Shown in pieces: positions 1 to 6,888 of a stretch of 12,785 bases of DNA. The DNA is from an uncultured Oscillospiraceae bacterium. Its GTDB lineage: Bacteria > Bacillota > Clostridia > Oscillospirales > Acutalibacteraceae. The notes below the pieces were generated by a model. It had not been told where the DNA came from, did no database searches, and was given only the letters and a program-made list of their open reading frames with translations. Where the stretch lies: positions 1 to 12,785 of the forward strand of contig UQRL01000051.1 in NCBI GenBank assembly GCA_900543555.1, read 5' to 3'. How positions within the stretch are numbered: position 1 is the first letter of the stretch; every line of letters starts with the position of its first letter. Both the position numbers and the translations under genes were made by a program.

Positions 1-2
1 AC

Positions 3-158
3 CACCAGCCGGAGATCCAGCATGTGATCATCAACGCGGTGAAGTGGGCCGCGCCTGCCAACCAGCCCACCCCCGTCTATGGCAACACCCAGCCGGTCGT
101 AGAGGTGCACAGCAAACTGGAGCACAGTATCCAGGGCTTGCACGAGCAGAAGGGTTGA
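3..158 (+). CDS. ThuA-like (trehalose utilization) protein, C-terminal end only
   Basis: Only the last 51 codons lie in the window; the gene starts to the left. The frame reads HQPEIQHVIINAVKWAAP and then a Pro/Gly-rich tail before TGA at 156-158. This resembles the end of ThuA-domain proteins (class I glutamine amidotransferase-like fold), where a histidine/proline stretch is followed by a helix with an N-A-V-x-W-A motif and a short proline-rich tail. ThuA proteins are linked to trehalose and other sugar catabolism and are often annotated as trehalose utilization proteins. The family call rests on this short tail alone. An intrinsic terminator follows within 25 bp, so this is the last gene of its transcript. 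Confidence 0.6.
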   Translation, partial: HQPEIQHVIINAVKWAAPANQPTPVYGNTQPVVEVHSKLEHSIQGLHEQKG

Positions 159-179
159 GCGCCTGCTTGTAAACAAGCG

Positions 180-223
180 AAAAAGCCGTCCCGTCCTCTT
201 CGGAGGCACGGGGCGGCTTTTTT
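180..223 (+). terminator. Intrinsic terminator of the ThuA-like gene
   Basis: A long hairpin pairs AAAAGCCGTCCCGT with ACGGGGCGGCTTTT (one G-U pair). An inner CCTC/GAGG stem is capped by a UUCG tetraloop, and the whole ends in a run of six T. This is a classical rho-independent terminator. Confidence 0.93.
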
Positions 224-235
224 GCCGGCCGGGGA

Positions 236-264
236 TGGAAAAACACCCCAAAGCATGGTATGCT
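236..264 (+). promoter_or_regulatory. Possible sigma-A promoter of the zinc-ribbon membrane protein gene
   Basis: TGGAAA (236-241) and TATGCT (259-264) each match four of six consensus positions and are separated by 17 bp. They lie just after the upstream terminator and about 40 bp before the start codon. The match is weak; position is the main argument. Confidence 0.35.
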
Positions 265-304
265 TATAGCACGGACTGCCGGATGGCTTTGGGAGGAAGA
301 GAGA

Positions 305-2386
305 ATGAACGATTTGAAAAAGATCTACCAGCGGCTGCAGGCCAATTACCCGGAAGGAGACTGGGAAATCACCCTGGAAGGGGAGCGGCTCTCCATCCGC
401 CTAGAGAGGGCCCAGGTGGTGGTGGAAGGGGGCCGGGCCGTTTTTACAGAGGAAGAGGAACCGGCGCAGGAGCTGCAAGATGTGAGCGATGACGACCTGT
501 ACGAGGCCATCGAGACCTTTCTCCTCTACCAGCAGGAGGATGGAGACGAATTTCTCTCTTCAGAAGAAGTAAGGGAGGCCTGCAACGCCACCTATCGGGC
601 GGCAACCAAGGGGCTCCGCCGGCGGGGGCGGCTGGTGCTGATCCTCACCGCAGCCGCGGAGCTTTTGCTCTTGCTGTCTCGAACCTATCTGGAAGCGGGC
701 CTGTGGGTACTCATACCCTTCTTTCTATTCCCCGTGCTGGCTTGGGCCGTGCTGGGGATTCTGAAAAAGCGGACCTTGGACCGCCTATGGGTGTGCCCCC
801 AGTGCGGGAAAAGCCTGCCTATCTCGGGGAACCGTTTTTCCCCAAAGCCCGCTTACACCACCCAATGCCCCCACTGCGGCCATCCCCTGGAGGACCCCGC
901 CACTCTGGAAACGGAGGGCGAGGAAGAGGACCCCTTGGAGGGGCTCCCCCTCCCCCAGCCCGCAAGCAAATGGCCCTCTCGGGTCTATGGGGGCCTGACG
1001 CTGGTCTACTGCCTGCTGACCCTGTCGGGGGTCCTGGCCGGATTGGGAGAAGCCACCGGCCTGGGTGTGGCCCTGGCGCTGCTCCTCCATGTGCCGGTGC
1101 TGGCGCTGGGCCTGGCCCTGCTGTTGTGCAACGGGCCGGAGCTGCCGGAGTTTCCCCAGCCCCAGCTGGCTGTGCGGGAGAGCTGGATCCCCCTGGTGCT
1201 GGGACTGTGCCTGCTGCCCCTGGGCCTGGCCTTTATGATCCCGGCCCTGGGGGGCCTGTTGGACCCGGTGTTGGACCTCCCCTTTGCCCTGTTTCTGGCG
1301 CTTGTGGGGCTGCTCCTTGTCTTGACCGGGGCCTGGGCCCTGCTGGCCCGGCGCAACCGGACCCTGTACGCCTTTCGGGACGGCTCCATGCTTTACGTTT
1401 CCAGCTGGGGCCGCCGCAGGGAGATCACCCCGGGGCAGGCTGCCTCTTTGCGTCTGGGGGCCAACGGTTCCCTGGCCTTTCTGGACCAGGAGGGCAAAAA
1501 GCTGGTATCGGTGGAAGGAAATATGGAGGGTTCTCTTCTATTAGCAGTTTGGGCGGAGGAACAGGGCATCCGCCAAGTGCTGACGCCCCTCTTGGAAAAG
1601 CAAGTGGAACAAGAAAATCCCGCCCCCCAATGGCGGGAGGAGTACAGCACCTGGTGGCACCGCCATTTAGGCGCGGTCCGGGCAGGGGTGGCAGTGACGG
1701 TGGTCCTGTTTCTGGCTGGCTGCGTGCTGCCCTTTGCCCTCTATATCCTGGACCTGCTGAAGTTCCGGCAGGCGGTGTATCTTTCCGCTTTTGCGCCCCT
1801 GCCCTTCCTGGCCCTGTACCTGGCCTGCGCCCCGGTGATCGCCCTGGATACCAAGCCCCCGCGCGCCACCGCGGAATGGAAAGCCCACCACGTTCGGGCG
1901 CCCAGCCTGGTGCTTCTGGTGGCGGGGCTGCTTCTGGCCTCTCAATTCTTCTATTTCTGGAACGAACTGGTGATGCAGACCGTGGACGAGATCCCTTTCC
2001 TGGTGCTTTGGGGCGTGTTGGGCGTGGCCTTGGGGGCGGCGGTCTTCCTGCGCACACCTAAGCGCCTGCGGGGAGACGGGGTGTTCCTGCTGGCCCTGTT
2101 CTGCCTCATCGAGGGCTACGCCCTGGCCTATGGGGGCAATCTGGCCCTGTGCGGGCCAGCCCAGCACTATCCGGCGCAAGTGATGGAGCGCTCTCAGCAG
2201 GAGGACGACGGCGACACGGAGTATTATCTGGAGCTGCTATTGGATGACGGCACCCAGGCCCAGGTGCAGGTCTCAGAGACGGTGTACCAGCTGGAAGCGG
2301 AGGGCACGGAGTTCGTGGTCTGCCAGCTGGAAAGCCCCCTGGGCATCCGCATGGTGGACCTGCACCTTCCGGAGGCCGCGGAATGA
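305..2386 (+). CDS. Polytopic membrane protein with an N-terminal acidic domain and a zinc ribbon, function unknown
   Basis: The product is 693 residues. ATG 305 was chosen because GGGAGGAAG lies 5-13 bp upstream; an in-frame start at 260 has no ribosome site. Residues 1-105 are soluble and acidic. Two membrane helices (about 108-125 and 131-153) lead to a zinc ribbon with CPQC at 164-167 and CPHC at 188-191. A negatively charged linker and four more helices follow (about 226-347). A cytosolic insert at 350-445 starts RNRTLYAFRDG and looks like a small beta-rich, PH-like domain. About five further helices (458-612) and a C-terminal soluble beta-rich domain (620-693) complete it. I do not recognise a named family. 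The gene stands alone between terminators, so context gives no function. A sensor or envelope-stress role is possible but is only a guess. Confidence 0.88.
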   Translation: MNDLKKIYQRLQANYPEGDWEITLEGERLSIRLERAQVVVEGGRAVFTEEEEPAQELQDVSDDDLYEAIETFLLYQQEDGDEFLSSEEVREACNATYRAATKGLRRRGRLVLILTAAAELLLLLSRTYLEAGLWVLIPFFLFPVLAWAVLGILKKRTLDRLWVCPQCGKSLPISGNRFSPKPAYTTQCPHCGHPLEDPATLETEGEEEDPLEGLPLPQPASKWPSRVYGGLTLVYCLLTLSGVLAGLGEATGLGVALALLLHVPVLALGLALLLCNGPELPEFPQPQLAVRESWIPLVLGLCLLPLGLAFMIPALGGLLDPVLDLPFALFLALVGLLLVLTGAWALLARRNRTLYAFRDGSMLYVSSWGRRREITPGQAASLRLGANGSLAFLDQEGKKLVSVEGNMEGSLLLAVWAEEQGIRQVLTPLLEKQVEQENPAPQWREEYSTWWHRHLGAVRAGVAVTVVLFLAGCVLPFALYILDLLKFRQAVYLSAFAPLPFLALYLACAPVIALDTKPPRATAEWKAHHVRAPSLVLLVAGLLLASQFFYFWNELVMQTVDEIPFLVLWGVLGVALGAAVFLRTPKRLRGDGVFLLALFCLIEGYALAYGGNLALCGPAQHYPAQVMERSQQEDDGDTEYYLELLLDDGTQAQVQVSETVYQLEAEGTEFVVCQLESPLGIRMVDLHLPEAAE

Positions 2387-2390
2387 CAAA

Positions 2391-2427
2391 AGGACCGGCA
2401 GGGACTGTCCCCGCCGGTCCTCTTTTC
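2391..2427. terminator. Bidirectional intrinsic terminator between convergent genes
   Basis: AGGACCGGC (2391-2399) pairs with GCCGGTCCT (2413-2421), with an inner GGGA/TCCC stem. A T-rich run follows on the plus strand (TCTTTTCTT), and AAAA lies on the left for minus-strand termination. It sits 5 bp after the membrane-protein stop and 10 bp beyond the stop of the reductase gene. Confidence 0.88.
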
Positions 2428-2436
2428 TTAGCTGTG

Positions 2437-3579
2437 TCAGCCCAGCAGGGCCTTGGCCTTTTCCATGCGCTCCACCACGGGCACCCCAAAGGGACAGCGG
2501 GTTTCGCAGCCGCCACAGGCAATGCAGTCCGCGGCCGTGGCGGAAAGGGCCTGGTAGTGGGCCCGCACCGTGGCGGGGACCTCCGGCTGCATGGCGGCCA
2601 GGTCGTAGAGCTTGTTGACCATGGCAATGTCGATGCCCGCCGGGCAGGGGGCGCAGTGACCGCAATAGGTGCACTGGCCGGAGTAGGCGTGGCGGGGTGC
2701 CTTGGCCAGCACGCTGGCGTAGTCCCGCTCCTCCTCGGTGGCGGCCTCATAGGCCACGGCGGCGTCCACATGGGCGGGAGTGTCGTAGCCCACCAGGACA
2801 CTGGCCACCGCCGGGCGGGTCAGGGCATAGTGCAGGCACTGCACCGGCGTCAAGGCCACCCCAAAGGGGGAGGTGCGGGCGTCGAACAGACGGCCGCCGG
2901 CATAGCCCTTCATCACGGTGATGCCCACGCCCCGCTGCTCGCACAGCTTGTACAGCTCCTCCCGCAGGGGGTCGATGCCGGCCAGACCCTCGCCATAGCT
3001 CTCAACAAAATAGTCGTTCAGGTCCTCGCTGGGGGGCAGCAGGTCAAAGGCGGGGTTGACGCTGAACAGCAGCATTTCGATCTCCCCGCTGCGGGCGGCC
3101 AGCTTGGCCACCTGGGGGTTGTGAGTGCTCATGCCGGTGTGACGGATCACGCCCTTTTCCCTCTGCTCCTTCACATAGGCCAAAAACTCCCCCTCCATCA
3201 CCTGGCGGAACTCTGCCTCGCTGTCCACAAAGTGGATCATCCCCAGGTCGATGTAGTCTGTTTGCAGCCGGGTGAGCAAATCCTGAAAAGCCTCTTTCAC
3301 CTTGGGCAGGTCCCGGGTACGGACATACTGCCCCTCCTGCCAGGTGGAGCCGAAATGCCCTTGGATGACCCATTTCTCCCGGTGTCCACAGATAGCGTTG
3401 CCGATCTTGGTACGCACCTCTGGATTAGACATCCAGCAGTCCAAAATATTGATGCCATAGCTTTCACAGCGCTGTATGACCGCCTTAACCTCTTCTTCCG
3501 TGTGACGTTCCAGCCACTCCGCCCCCAAGCCGATCTCGCTGACCTGCAGGCCGGTGTTTCCCAGCTCTCTGTACCGCAT
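2437..3579 (-). CDS. Aldo/keto reductase with C-terminal 2x[4Fe-4S] ferredoxin domain
   Basis: The product is 380 residues, starting at ATG 3579-3577 with AGGAGG about 7 bp upstream. Residues 1-295 form an aldo/keto reductase TIM barrel that begins MRYRELGNTGLQVSEIGLG. The C-terminus carries two ferredoxin motifs: C303-x2-C306-x2-C309-x2-C312-P and C352-x2-C355-x2-C358-x3-C362-P. This two-part architecture is typical of oxidoreductases in strict anaerobes, in which NAD(P)H and Fe-S electron transfer are probably linked; the substrate is unknown. Of the usual catalytic tetrad, D47, K69 and H116 appear to be in place. The tyrosine normally found a few residues after the Asp is not seen, because the segment reads D-C-W-M-S-N-P, as I believe is common in this subfamily. 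The gene is monocistronic, with its own promoter and a shared terminator. Confidence 0.93.
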   Translation of the reverse strand: MRYRELGNTGLQVSEIGLGAEWLERHTEEEVKAVIQRCESYGINILDCWMSNPEVRTKIGNAICGHREKWVIQGHFGSTWQEGQYVRTRDLPKVKEAFQDLLTRLQTDYIDLGMIHFVDSEAEFRQVMEGEFLAYVKEQREKGVIRHTGMSTHNPQVAKLAARSGEIEMLLFSVNPAFDLLPPSEDLNDYFVESYGEGLAGIDPLREELYKLCEQRGVGITVMKGYAGGRLFDARTSPFGVALTPVQCLHYALTRPAVASVLVGYDTPAHVDAAVAYEAATEEERDYASVLAKAPRHAYSGQCTYCGHCAPCPAGIDIAMVNKLYDLAAMQPEVPATVRAHYQALSATAADCIACGGCETRCPFGVPVVERMEKAKALLG

Positions 3580-3612
3580 GCAAAAGCCTCCTGACAAAGA
3601 ATTGATGGGTAC

Positions 3613-3624
3613 AGTATAGCACAC
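3613..3624 (-). promoter_or_regulatory. Extended -10 promoter of the aldo/keto reductase gene
   Basis: Read on the minus strand the sequence is GTGTGCTATACT: a TATACT -10 (3618-3613) preceded by TG at the extended -10 position. It lies 34 bp before the start codon. The -35 region at 17 bp spacing (TTCCCC) is poor, as is common for extended -10 promoters. The same 12-mer recurs in the nucleoside hydrolase promoter at 5864-5875. Confidence 0.65.
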
Positions 3625-3662
3625 GGCGGGGCTATGGGGAAGCCTAAAAGAAAAGTCTCACA

Positions 3663-3696
3663 AAAAATAGCGGATTTTTCAAAAATAATATATACT
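3663..3696 (+). promoter_or_regulatory. AT-rich region with possible -10 for the sigma-factor/serpin operon
   Basis: This is the only AT-rich stretch in the divergent intergenic region. It contains a 6-bp inverted repeat with a 5-bp spacer (AAAAAT-AGCGG-ATTTTT, 3663-3679), then TATACT at 3691-3696, 73 bp before the sigma-factor start. No convincing -35 box is seen at standard spacing. The palindrome could be an operator. I also looked for an ECF-type autoregulatory promoter and could not identify one with confidence. Confidence 0.35.
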
Positions 3697-3768
3697 GAAG
3701 GTGTAAGATTCTGTCCGGAATGTTGACCTTTAGAGTAGAAGGCTCTGCACAGTGGGAGGTGGAGGAGC

Positions 3769-4326
3769 ATGGAGGATGCACAGATTGTAAAACTCTATTG
3801 GGAACGGAACCCAGAGGCCATTGCCCGTTCCCGGGAAAAGTACGAAATCTACTGCTTTTCCCTGGCAGACCGCATTGTAACCAGCCGGGAGGACGCGGAG
3901 GAGTGCGTCAACGACACCTGGCTCCACGCCTGGAACAGCATGCCGCCCCACCGGCCCAGCGCGCTGCGGATCTTCTTGGCCAAGATCACCCGACGGGTGG
4001 CCTTGAACCGGTGGAAAGCAGCTTCCGCCCAGAAGCGGGGCGGGGGCCAGCTGCCCCTGGTGCTGGAGGAGCTCTCGGAGTGCGTCTCCGGCCAGGAGGA
4101 CGCAGAGGGCGCCGTGGAGGCCAGAGAGCTGCGTCGGCTGCTGGACCAGTTCATTCGGGAGCTGCCTGCCAGGGAGGGCAATATTTTCCTGCGGCGGTAC
4201 TTCTTCACCGAACCGGTGGGGGAGATTGCCCGGCGATGGGGCCTGACGGAAAACCATGTGTCCGTGCTGCTGAGCCGGACCCGGAAAAAGCTGAAGTTAC
4301 TGCTGGAAAAGGAGGGATACCTGTGA
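3769..4326 (+). CDS. ECF-type RNA polymerase sigma factor
   Basis: The product is 185 residues, the usual ECF length. Region sigma-2 spans about residues 22-85: the segment around DRIVTSREDAEECVNDTWLH matches core-binding region 2.1/2.2, and RIFLAKITRRVALNRW matches the -10 recognition helices. Region sigma-4 spans about 128-183, with VGEIARRWGLTENHVSVLLSR as the helix-turn-helix that reads the -35 element. Purine-rich ribosome sites (GGGAGGTGGAGG) lie 3-15 bp before ATG 3769. The stop codon overlaps the GTG start of the serpin gene, so the two are translated as a coupled pair. No classical zinc-binding anti-sigma gene is present. Which genes it transcribes cannot be told from the window. Confidence 0.93.
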   Translation: MEDAQIVKLYWERNPEAIARSREKYEIYCFSLADRIVTSREDAEECVNDTWLHAWNSMPPHRPSALRIFLAKITRRVALNRWKAASAQKRGGGQLPLVLEELSECVSGQEDAEGAVEARELRRLLDQFIRELPAREGNIFLRRYFFTEPVGEIARRWGLTENHVSVLLSRTRKKLKLLLEKEGYL

Positions 4327-5777
4327 AACCGGAAACCCTGTACGAGAATTTGAATTCTGTGGACGAACAGCTGCTGGAGCGCAGCGAGACCGCCAAGGCC
4401 CCCCGCCGCCGTCCCTGGTGGATGGGGGCCGTGGCGGCAGCCCTGGTGGCAGTGGTGGCTCTTGGGGCGGCTTTCTGGCCCAAAGGCAGCCCCCTTGGGG
4501 TGGAGGCCCATGCCATTGAGACGGCTGCTTACCCGGAGATGGCCCCCTATCCTGACGAAGCGGATTATGTGGACCAAGCCACAGGAGAGTACGACAACGA
4601 GGGGTTCAACCAAGCCCATGACGCCTGGTGGGAATCGAAACAGGCCCTGCTGCCGGAAGAAGGCTATGCCGACGGGCTGGATTCCTTTTTCCAGGAGAGC
4701 ATCCCTGTGTTCCTGGGGGGAAAGGAAGGGGAGAACGCCGCCTATTCCCCCGTGAACGTGTACATGGCCCTGGCCATGCTGGCGGAGCTGACAGACGGCG
4801 CCAGCCGCCAGCAGATTTTAGATTTGCTGGGCAGCGATTCCCTGGAGGCCCTGCGGCAACAGGCCCAGGCGGTGTGGCGGGCTCAGTATCAAAACGACGG
4901 GGCCACCACCACCATTTTAGCCAGCTCGGTGTGGCTGGACGAGGACATCTCCTACAACCAAGAAACCATGCAAACCTTGGCGGAGAGCTATTACGCTTCC
5001 TCCTATCAGGGGCAGATGGGCAGTGAGGAATACTCCCAGCTGCTTCGGGAATGGCTCAACGACCAGACCGGGGGCCTGCTGGAGGAACAGGCGGAGGGCG
5101 TAGAAATGAAACCAGAGGACGTGCTGGCCTTGGCCACCACCCTGTACTTCAAAGCCAGATGGGCCGATGAGTTCTCCCCAGAGAACACCAGCCCCCAAAC
5201 CTTCCACGCCCCCAGCGGCGACGTGGAGGTGGACTTCATGCACCAGACCCTGGAGGAAAGCTACTACCAGGGGGAGAACTTCGGCGTGGTGCGCAAAGGA
5301 CTGCAGAACAGCGGCGCCATGTGGCTCATCTTGCCTGACGAGGGAACCACCCCAGAGCAGCTGCTGAAACAGGGGGATGCACTGGAACCGCTCCTTGCGG
5401 AGTACAACTGGGAGGACTGGGAACCCCGGACGGTGCACCTTTCCCTTCCCAAGTTTGACGTGGTCAGTGAAACCGACCTGCTGGGCGGTCTGGAAGCCCT
5501 GGGCGTCACCGACGTGATGGACCCTGCCGTCTCTGATTTCTCTCCCCTCACCTCGGAGATAGAAGGCCTCTACCTGTCTTCGGCCCAGCACGCGGTGCGG
5601 GTCACCACGGACGAGGAAGGGGTGGAGGCCGCCGCCTACACGGTGTTTTCCCTTTCGGCCACCAGTGCGGGTGAAATGCCTGAGGAACTGGACTTTGTGC
5701 TGGACCGGCCCTTCCTGTTCGCCATCACCAGCGACGACGGCCTGCCCCTGTTTGTGGGCGCCGTCAACCATCCGTAA
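4323..5777 (+). CDS. Membrane-anchored serpin (serine/cysteine protease inhibitor) in the anti-sigma position
   Basis: The product is 484 residues. GTG 4323 is the start: it overlaps the sigma-factor stop (GTGA), has GGAGGG at 6-bp spacing, and the protein sense begins there. Residues 1-30 form a short basic cytoplasmic tail, 32-52 a single membrane helix with no lipobox or signal-peptidase site, and 53-115 an acidic linker. Residues 116-484 form a complete serpin domain. Signs are the helix-B-like NAAYSPVNVYMALAMLAELT, TTLYFKARW at 272-280, and the serpin signature F-V-L-D-R-P-F-L-F-A-I (458-468). The reactive-loop hinge EEGVEAAAYT (431-440) has the small residues needed for loop insertion, so an inhibitory serpin is expected. 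Counting from G433 as P15 puts P1-P1' at T447-S448. There are no cysteines. Gut Firmicutes and bifidobacterial serpins are known to trap host elastase-type proteases. The tail and coupling to a sigma gene suggest a signalling role, which is inference. Confidence 0.93.
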   Translation: MKPETLYENLNSVDEQLLERSETAKAPRRRPWWMGAVAAALVAVVALGAAFWPKGSPLGVEAHAIETAAYPEMAPYPDEADYVDQATGEYDNEGFNQAHDAWWESKQALLPEEGYADGLDSFFQESIPVFLGGKEGENAAYSPVNVYMALAMLAELTDGASRQQILDLLGSDSLEALRQQAQAVWRAQYQNDGATTTILASSVWLDEDISYNQETMQTLAESYYASSYQGQMGSEEYSQLLREWLNDQTGGLLEEQAEGVEMKPEDVLALATTLYFKARWADEFSPENTSPQTFHAPSGDVEVDFMHQTLEESYYQGENFGVVRKGLQNSGAMWLILPDEGTTPEQLLKQGDALEPLLAEYNWEDWEPRTVHLSLPKFDVVSETDLLGGLEALGVTDVMDPAVSDFSPLTSEIEGLYLSSAQHAVRVTTDEEGVEAAAYTVFSLSATSAGEMPEELDFVLDRPFLFAITSDDGLPLFVGAVNHP

Positions 5778-5798
5778 CCGCCTTTCCACCAGCCGGCG

Positions 5799-5832
5799 GG
5801 GCCGGGAGCCTGGAGGCTTCCGGCCCTTTTTT
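5799..5832 (+). terminator. Intrinsic terminator of the sigma-serpin operon
   Basis: A 12-bp stem, GGGCCGG plus GAGCC paired with GGCTT plus CCGGCCC, has a TGGA loop and is followed by six T. It lies 21 bp after the serpin stop codon. Confidence 0.93.
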
Positions 5833-5846
5833 AGCGGCTTTCCCCA

Positions 5847-5875
5847 TGGACGGGGGCGGCCCTGTGTGCTATACT
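5847..5875 (+). promoter_or_regulatory. Promoter of the nucleoside hydrolase-permease operon
   Basis: TGGACG (5847-5852, four of six consensus bases) is separated by 17 bp from TATACT (5870-5875), with TG at the extended -10 position. It lies between the serpin terminator and the hydrolase start. Confidence 0.7.
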
Positions 5876-5943
5876 ATTTTCAAATATTTCAAACACACCG
5901 GGGCACGGCCCTGGGATAAACTGTGGAGAGGAGTTTGATTCTT

Positions 5944-6888
5944 ATGAAAAACACAGAGCTGGCTTCCCTGCTGCGGCGGCTGGAAAGGCCCTCTGGGCCC
6001 GTAGACGTAGTGCTGGACACGGACACCTTCAACGAGGTGGACGACCAGTTCGCCCTTTCATACCTGCTGGCCTCCCAGGAGAAGCTGAAGGTCCAGGCGC
6101 TGTACGCCGCCCCCTTCTTCAACGAGAAATCTTCCAGCCCGGAGGACGGCATGCTGAAAAGCTATGAGGAAATTCTGCGGCTTTTAAAGCTCTGCCACGC
6201 CCAGGAGCTGGAGGACCGGGTGTTCCAGGGGTCTCGGGGCTACCTGCCCGATGAAAAGACCCCCGTGGCCTCCCCCGCCGCCGAGGACCTGGCCCGCCGG
6301 GCCATGGGGTACTCCCCGGAAAATCCCCTGTATGTCATCGCCATTGGAGCCATCACCAACGTGGCCTCTGCCCTGCTGCTGGAGCCCGCCATTGCGGAGA
6401 AGATCGTGCTGGTGTGGCTGGGAGGCAACGCCTGGGACTGGCCCGACAACCACGAGTTCAATGCCTTTCAGGATGTGGCGGCTGACCGGGTGGTCTTTGG
6501 CAGCGGGGCCCCCATTGTGCAGCTGCCCTGCATGGGGGTGGTCTCTTCCTTCCGGGTCAGCGAGCCGGAACTGCGCTGCCACCTGCTGGGCAAAAACCAG
6601 CTGTGCGACTACCTGGCGGGCCTGGTCATCAGCGACCAGGAAAAGGCAGGGGCAGGCCCCTGCTGGAGCCGTCCCATCTGGGACGTGACCGCCGTGGCCT
6701 GGCTGCTGGAGGGCCCGGACGGCCCCTTCATGGAGGACCGGCTGGAGCCCGCCCCCATCTTCCAGTACGACCACCACTACAGCTTTGACAAGAGCCGCCC
6801 CCCTATGCGATATGTGTACCACATCCATCGGGACGCACTCTTTGAGGACCTGTTCCGCAAGCTGGCCGCCCTGGAGGGCCATTTGTGA
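5944..6888 (+). CDS. Nucleoside hydrolase family protein
   Basis: The product is 314 residues, the normal length for the inosine/uridine-preferring nucleoside hydrolase fold, which splits ribonucleosides into base and ribose in the cytosol. The N-terminal VVLDTDTFNEVDDQFAL (22-38) gives the calcium-binding D25-x-D27 and D33/D34. A-I-G-A-I-T-N-V-A (133-141) and E171-F-N (171-173) match ribose-binding segments, and D247 in P-I-W-D-V matches the last calcium ligand. The spacing between D27 and the DD pair is longer than in textbook members, and Trp replaces the His that precedes the last Asp in classical enzymes, so the substrate may not be inosine. ATG 5944 was chosen for its AGAGGAG site about 10 bp upstream; GTG 5923 has none. 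It overlaps the permease gene by four bases. Confidence 0.9.
   Translation: MKNTELASLLRRLERPSGPVDVVLDTDTFNEVDDQFALSYLLASQEKLKVQALYAAPFFNEKSSSPEDGMLKSYEEILRLLKLCHAQELEDRVFQGSRGYLPDEKTPVASPAAEDLARRAMGYSPENPLYVIAIGAITNVASALLLEPAIAEKIVLVWLGGNAWDWPDNHEFNAFQDVAADRVVFGSGAPIVQLPCMGVVSSFRVSEPELRCHLLGKNQLCDYLAGLVISDQEKAGAGPCWSRPIWDVTAVAWLLEGPDGPFMEDRLEPAPIFQYDHHYSFDKSRPPMRYVYHIHRDALFEDLFRKLAALEGHL

Noticed and set aside
703..2061. 452-codon plus-strand open frame inside the zinc-ribbon membrane protein gene
   Set aside because: Its product is Gly/Pro-rich and low complexity, as expected of a shifted frame in GC-rich DNA, while the main frame shows helices and a zinc ribbon.
2383..3594. 403-codon plus-strand open frame opposite the aldo/keto reductase
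   Set aside because: It is the antisense shadow of a GC-rich gene whose minus-strand product has clear family motifs, and it lacks a ribosome site and sensible domains.
3716..3751. Possible ECF-type or TTGACC promoter directly before the sigma gene
   Set aside because: TTGACC at 3723-3728 has no acceptable -10 at 16-18 bp, and the GGAAT nearby does not give a convincing ECF spacing.
3720..4322. Continuous open frame upstream of the serpin that would give a 685-residue protein
   Set aside because: It runs through the sigma-factor gene in another frame, its composition is Gly/Pro/Arg-rich nonsense, and the GTG at 4323 has an ideal ribosome site.
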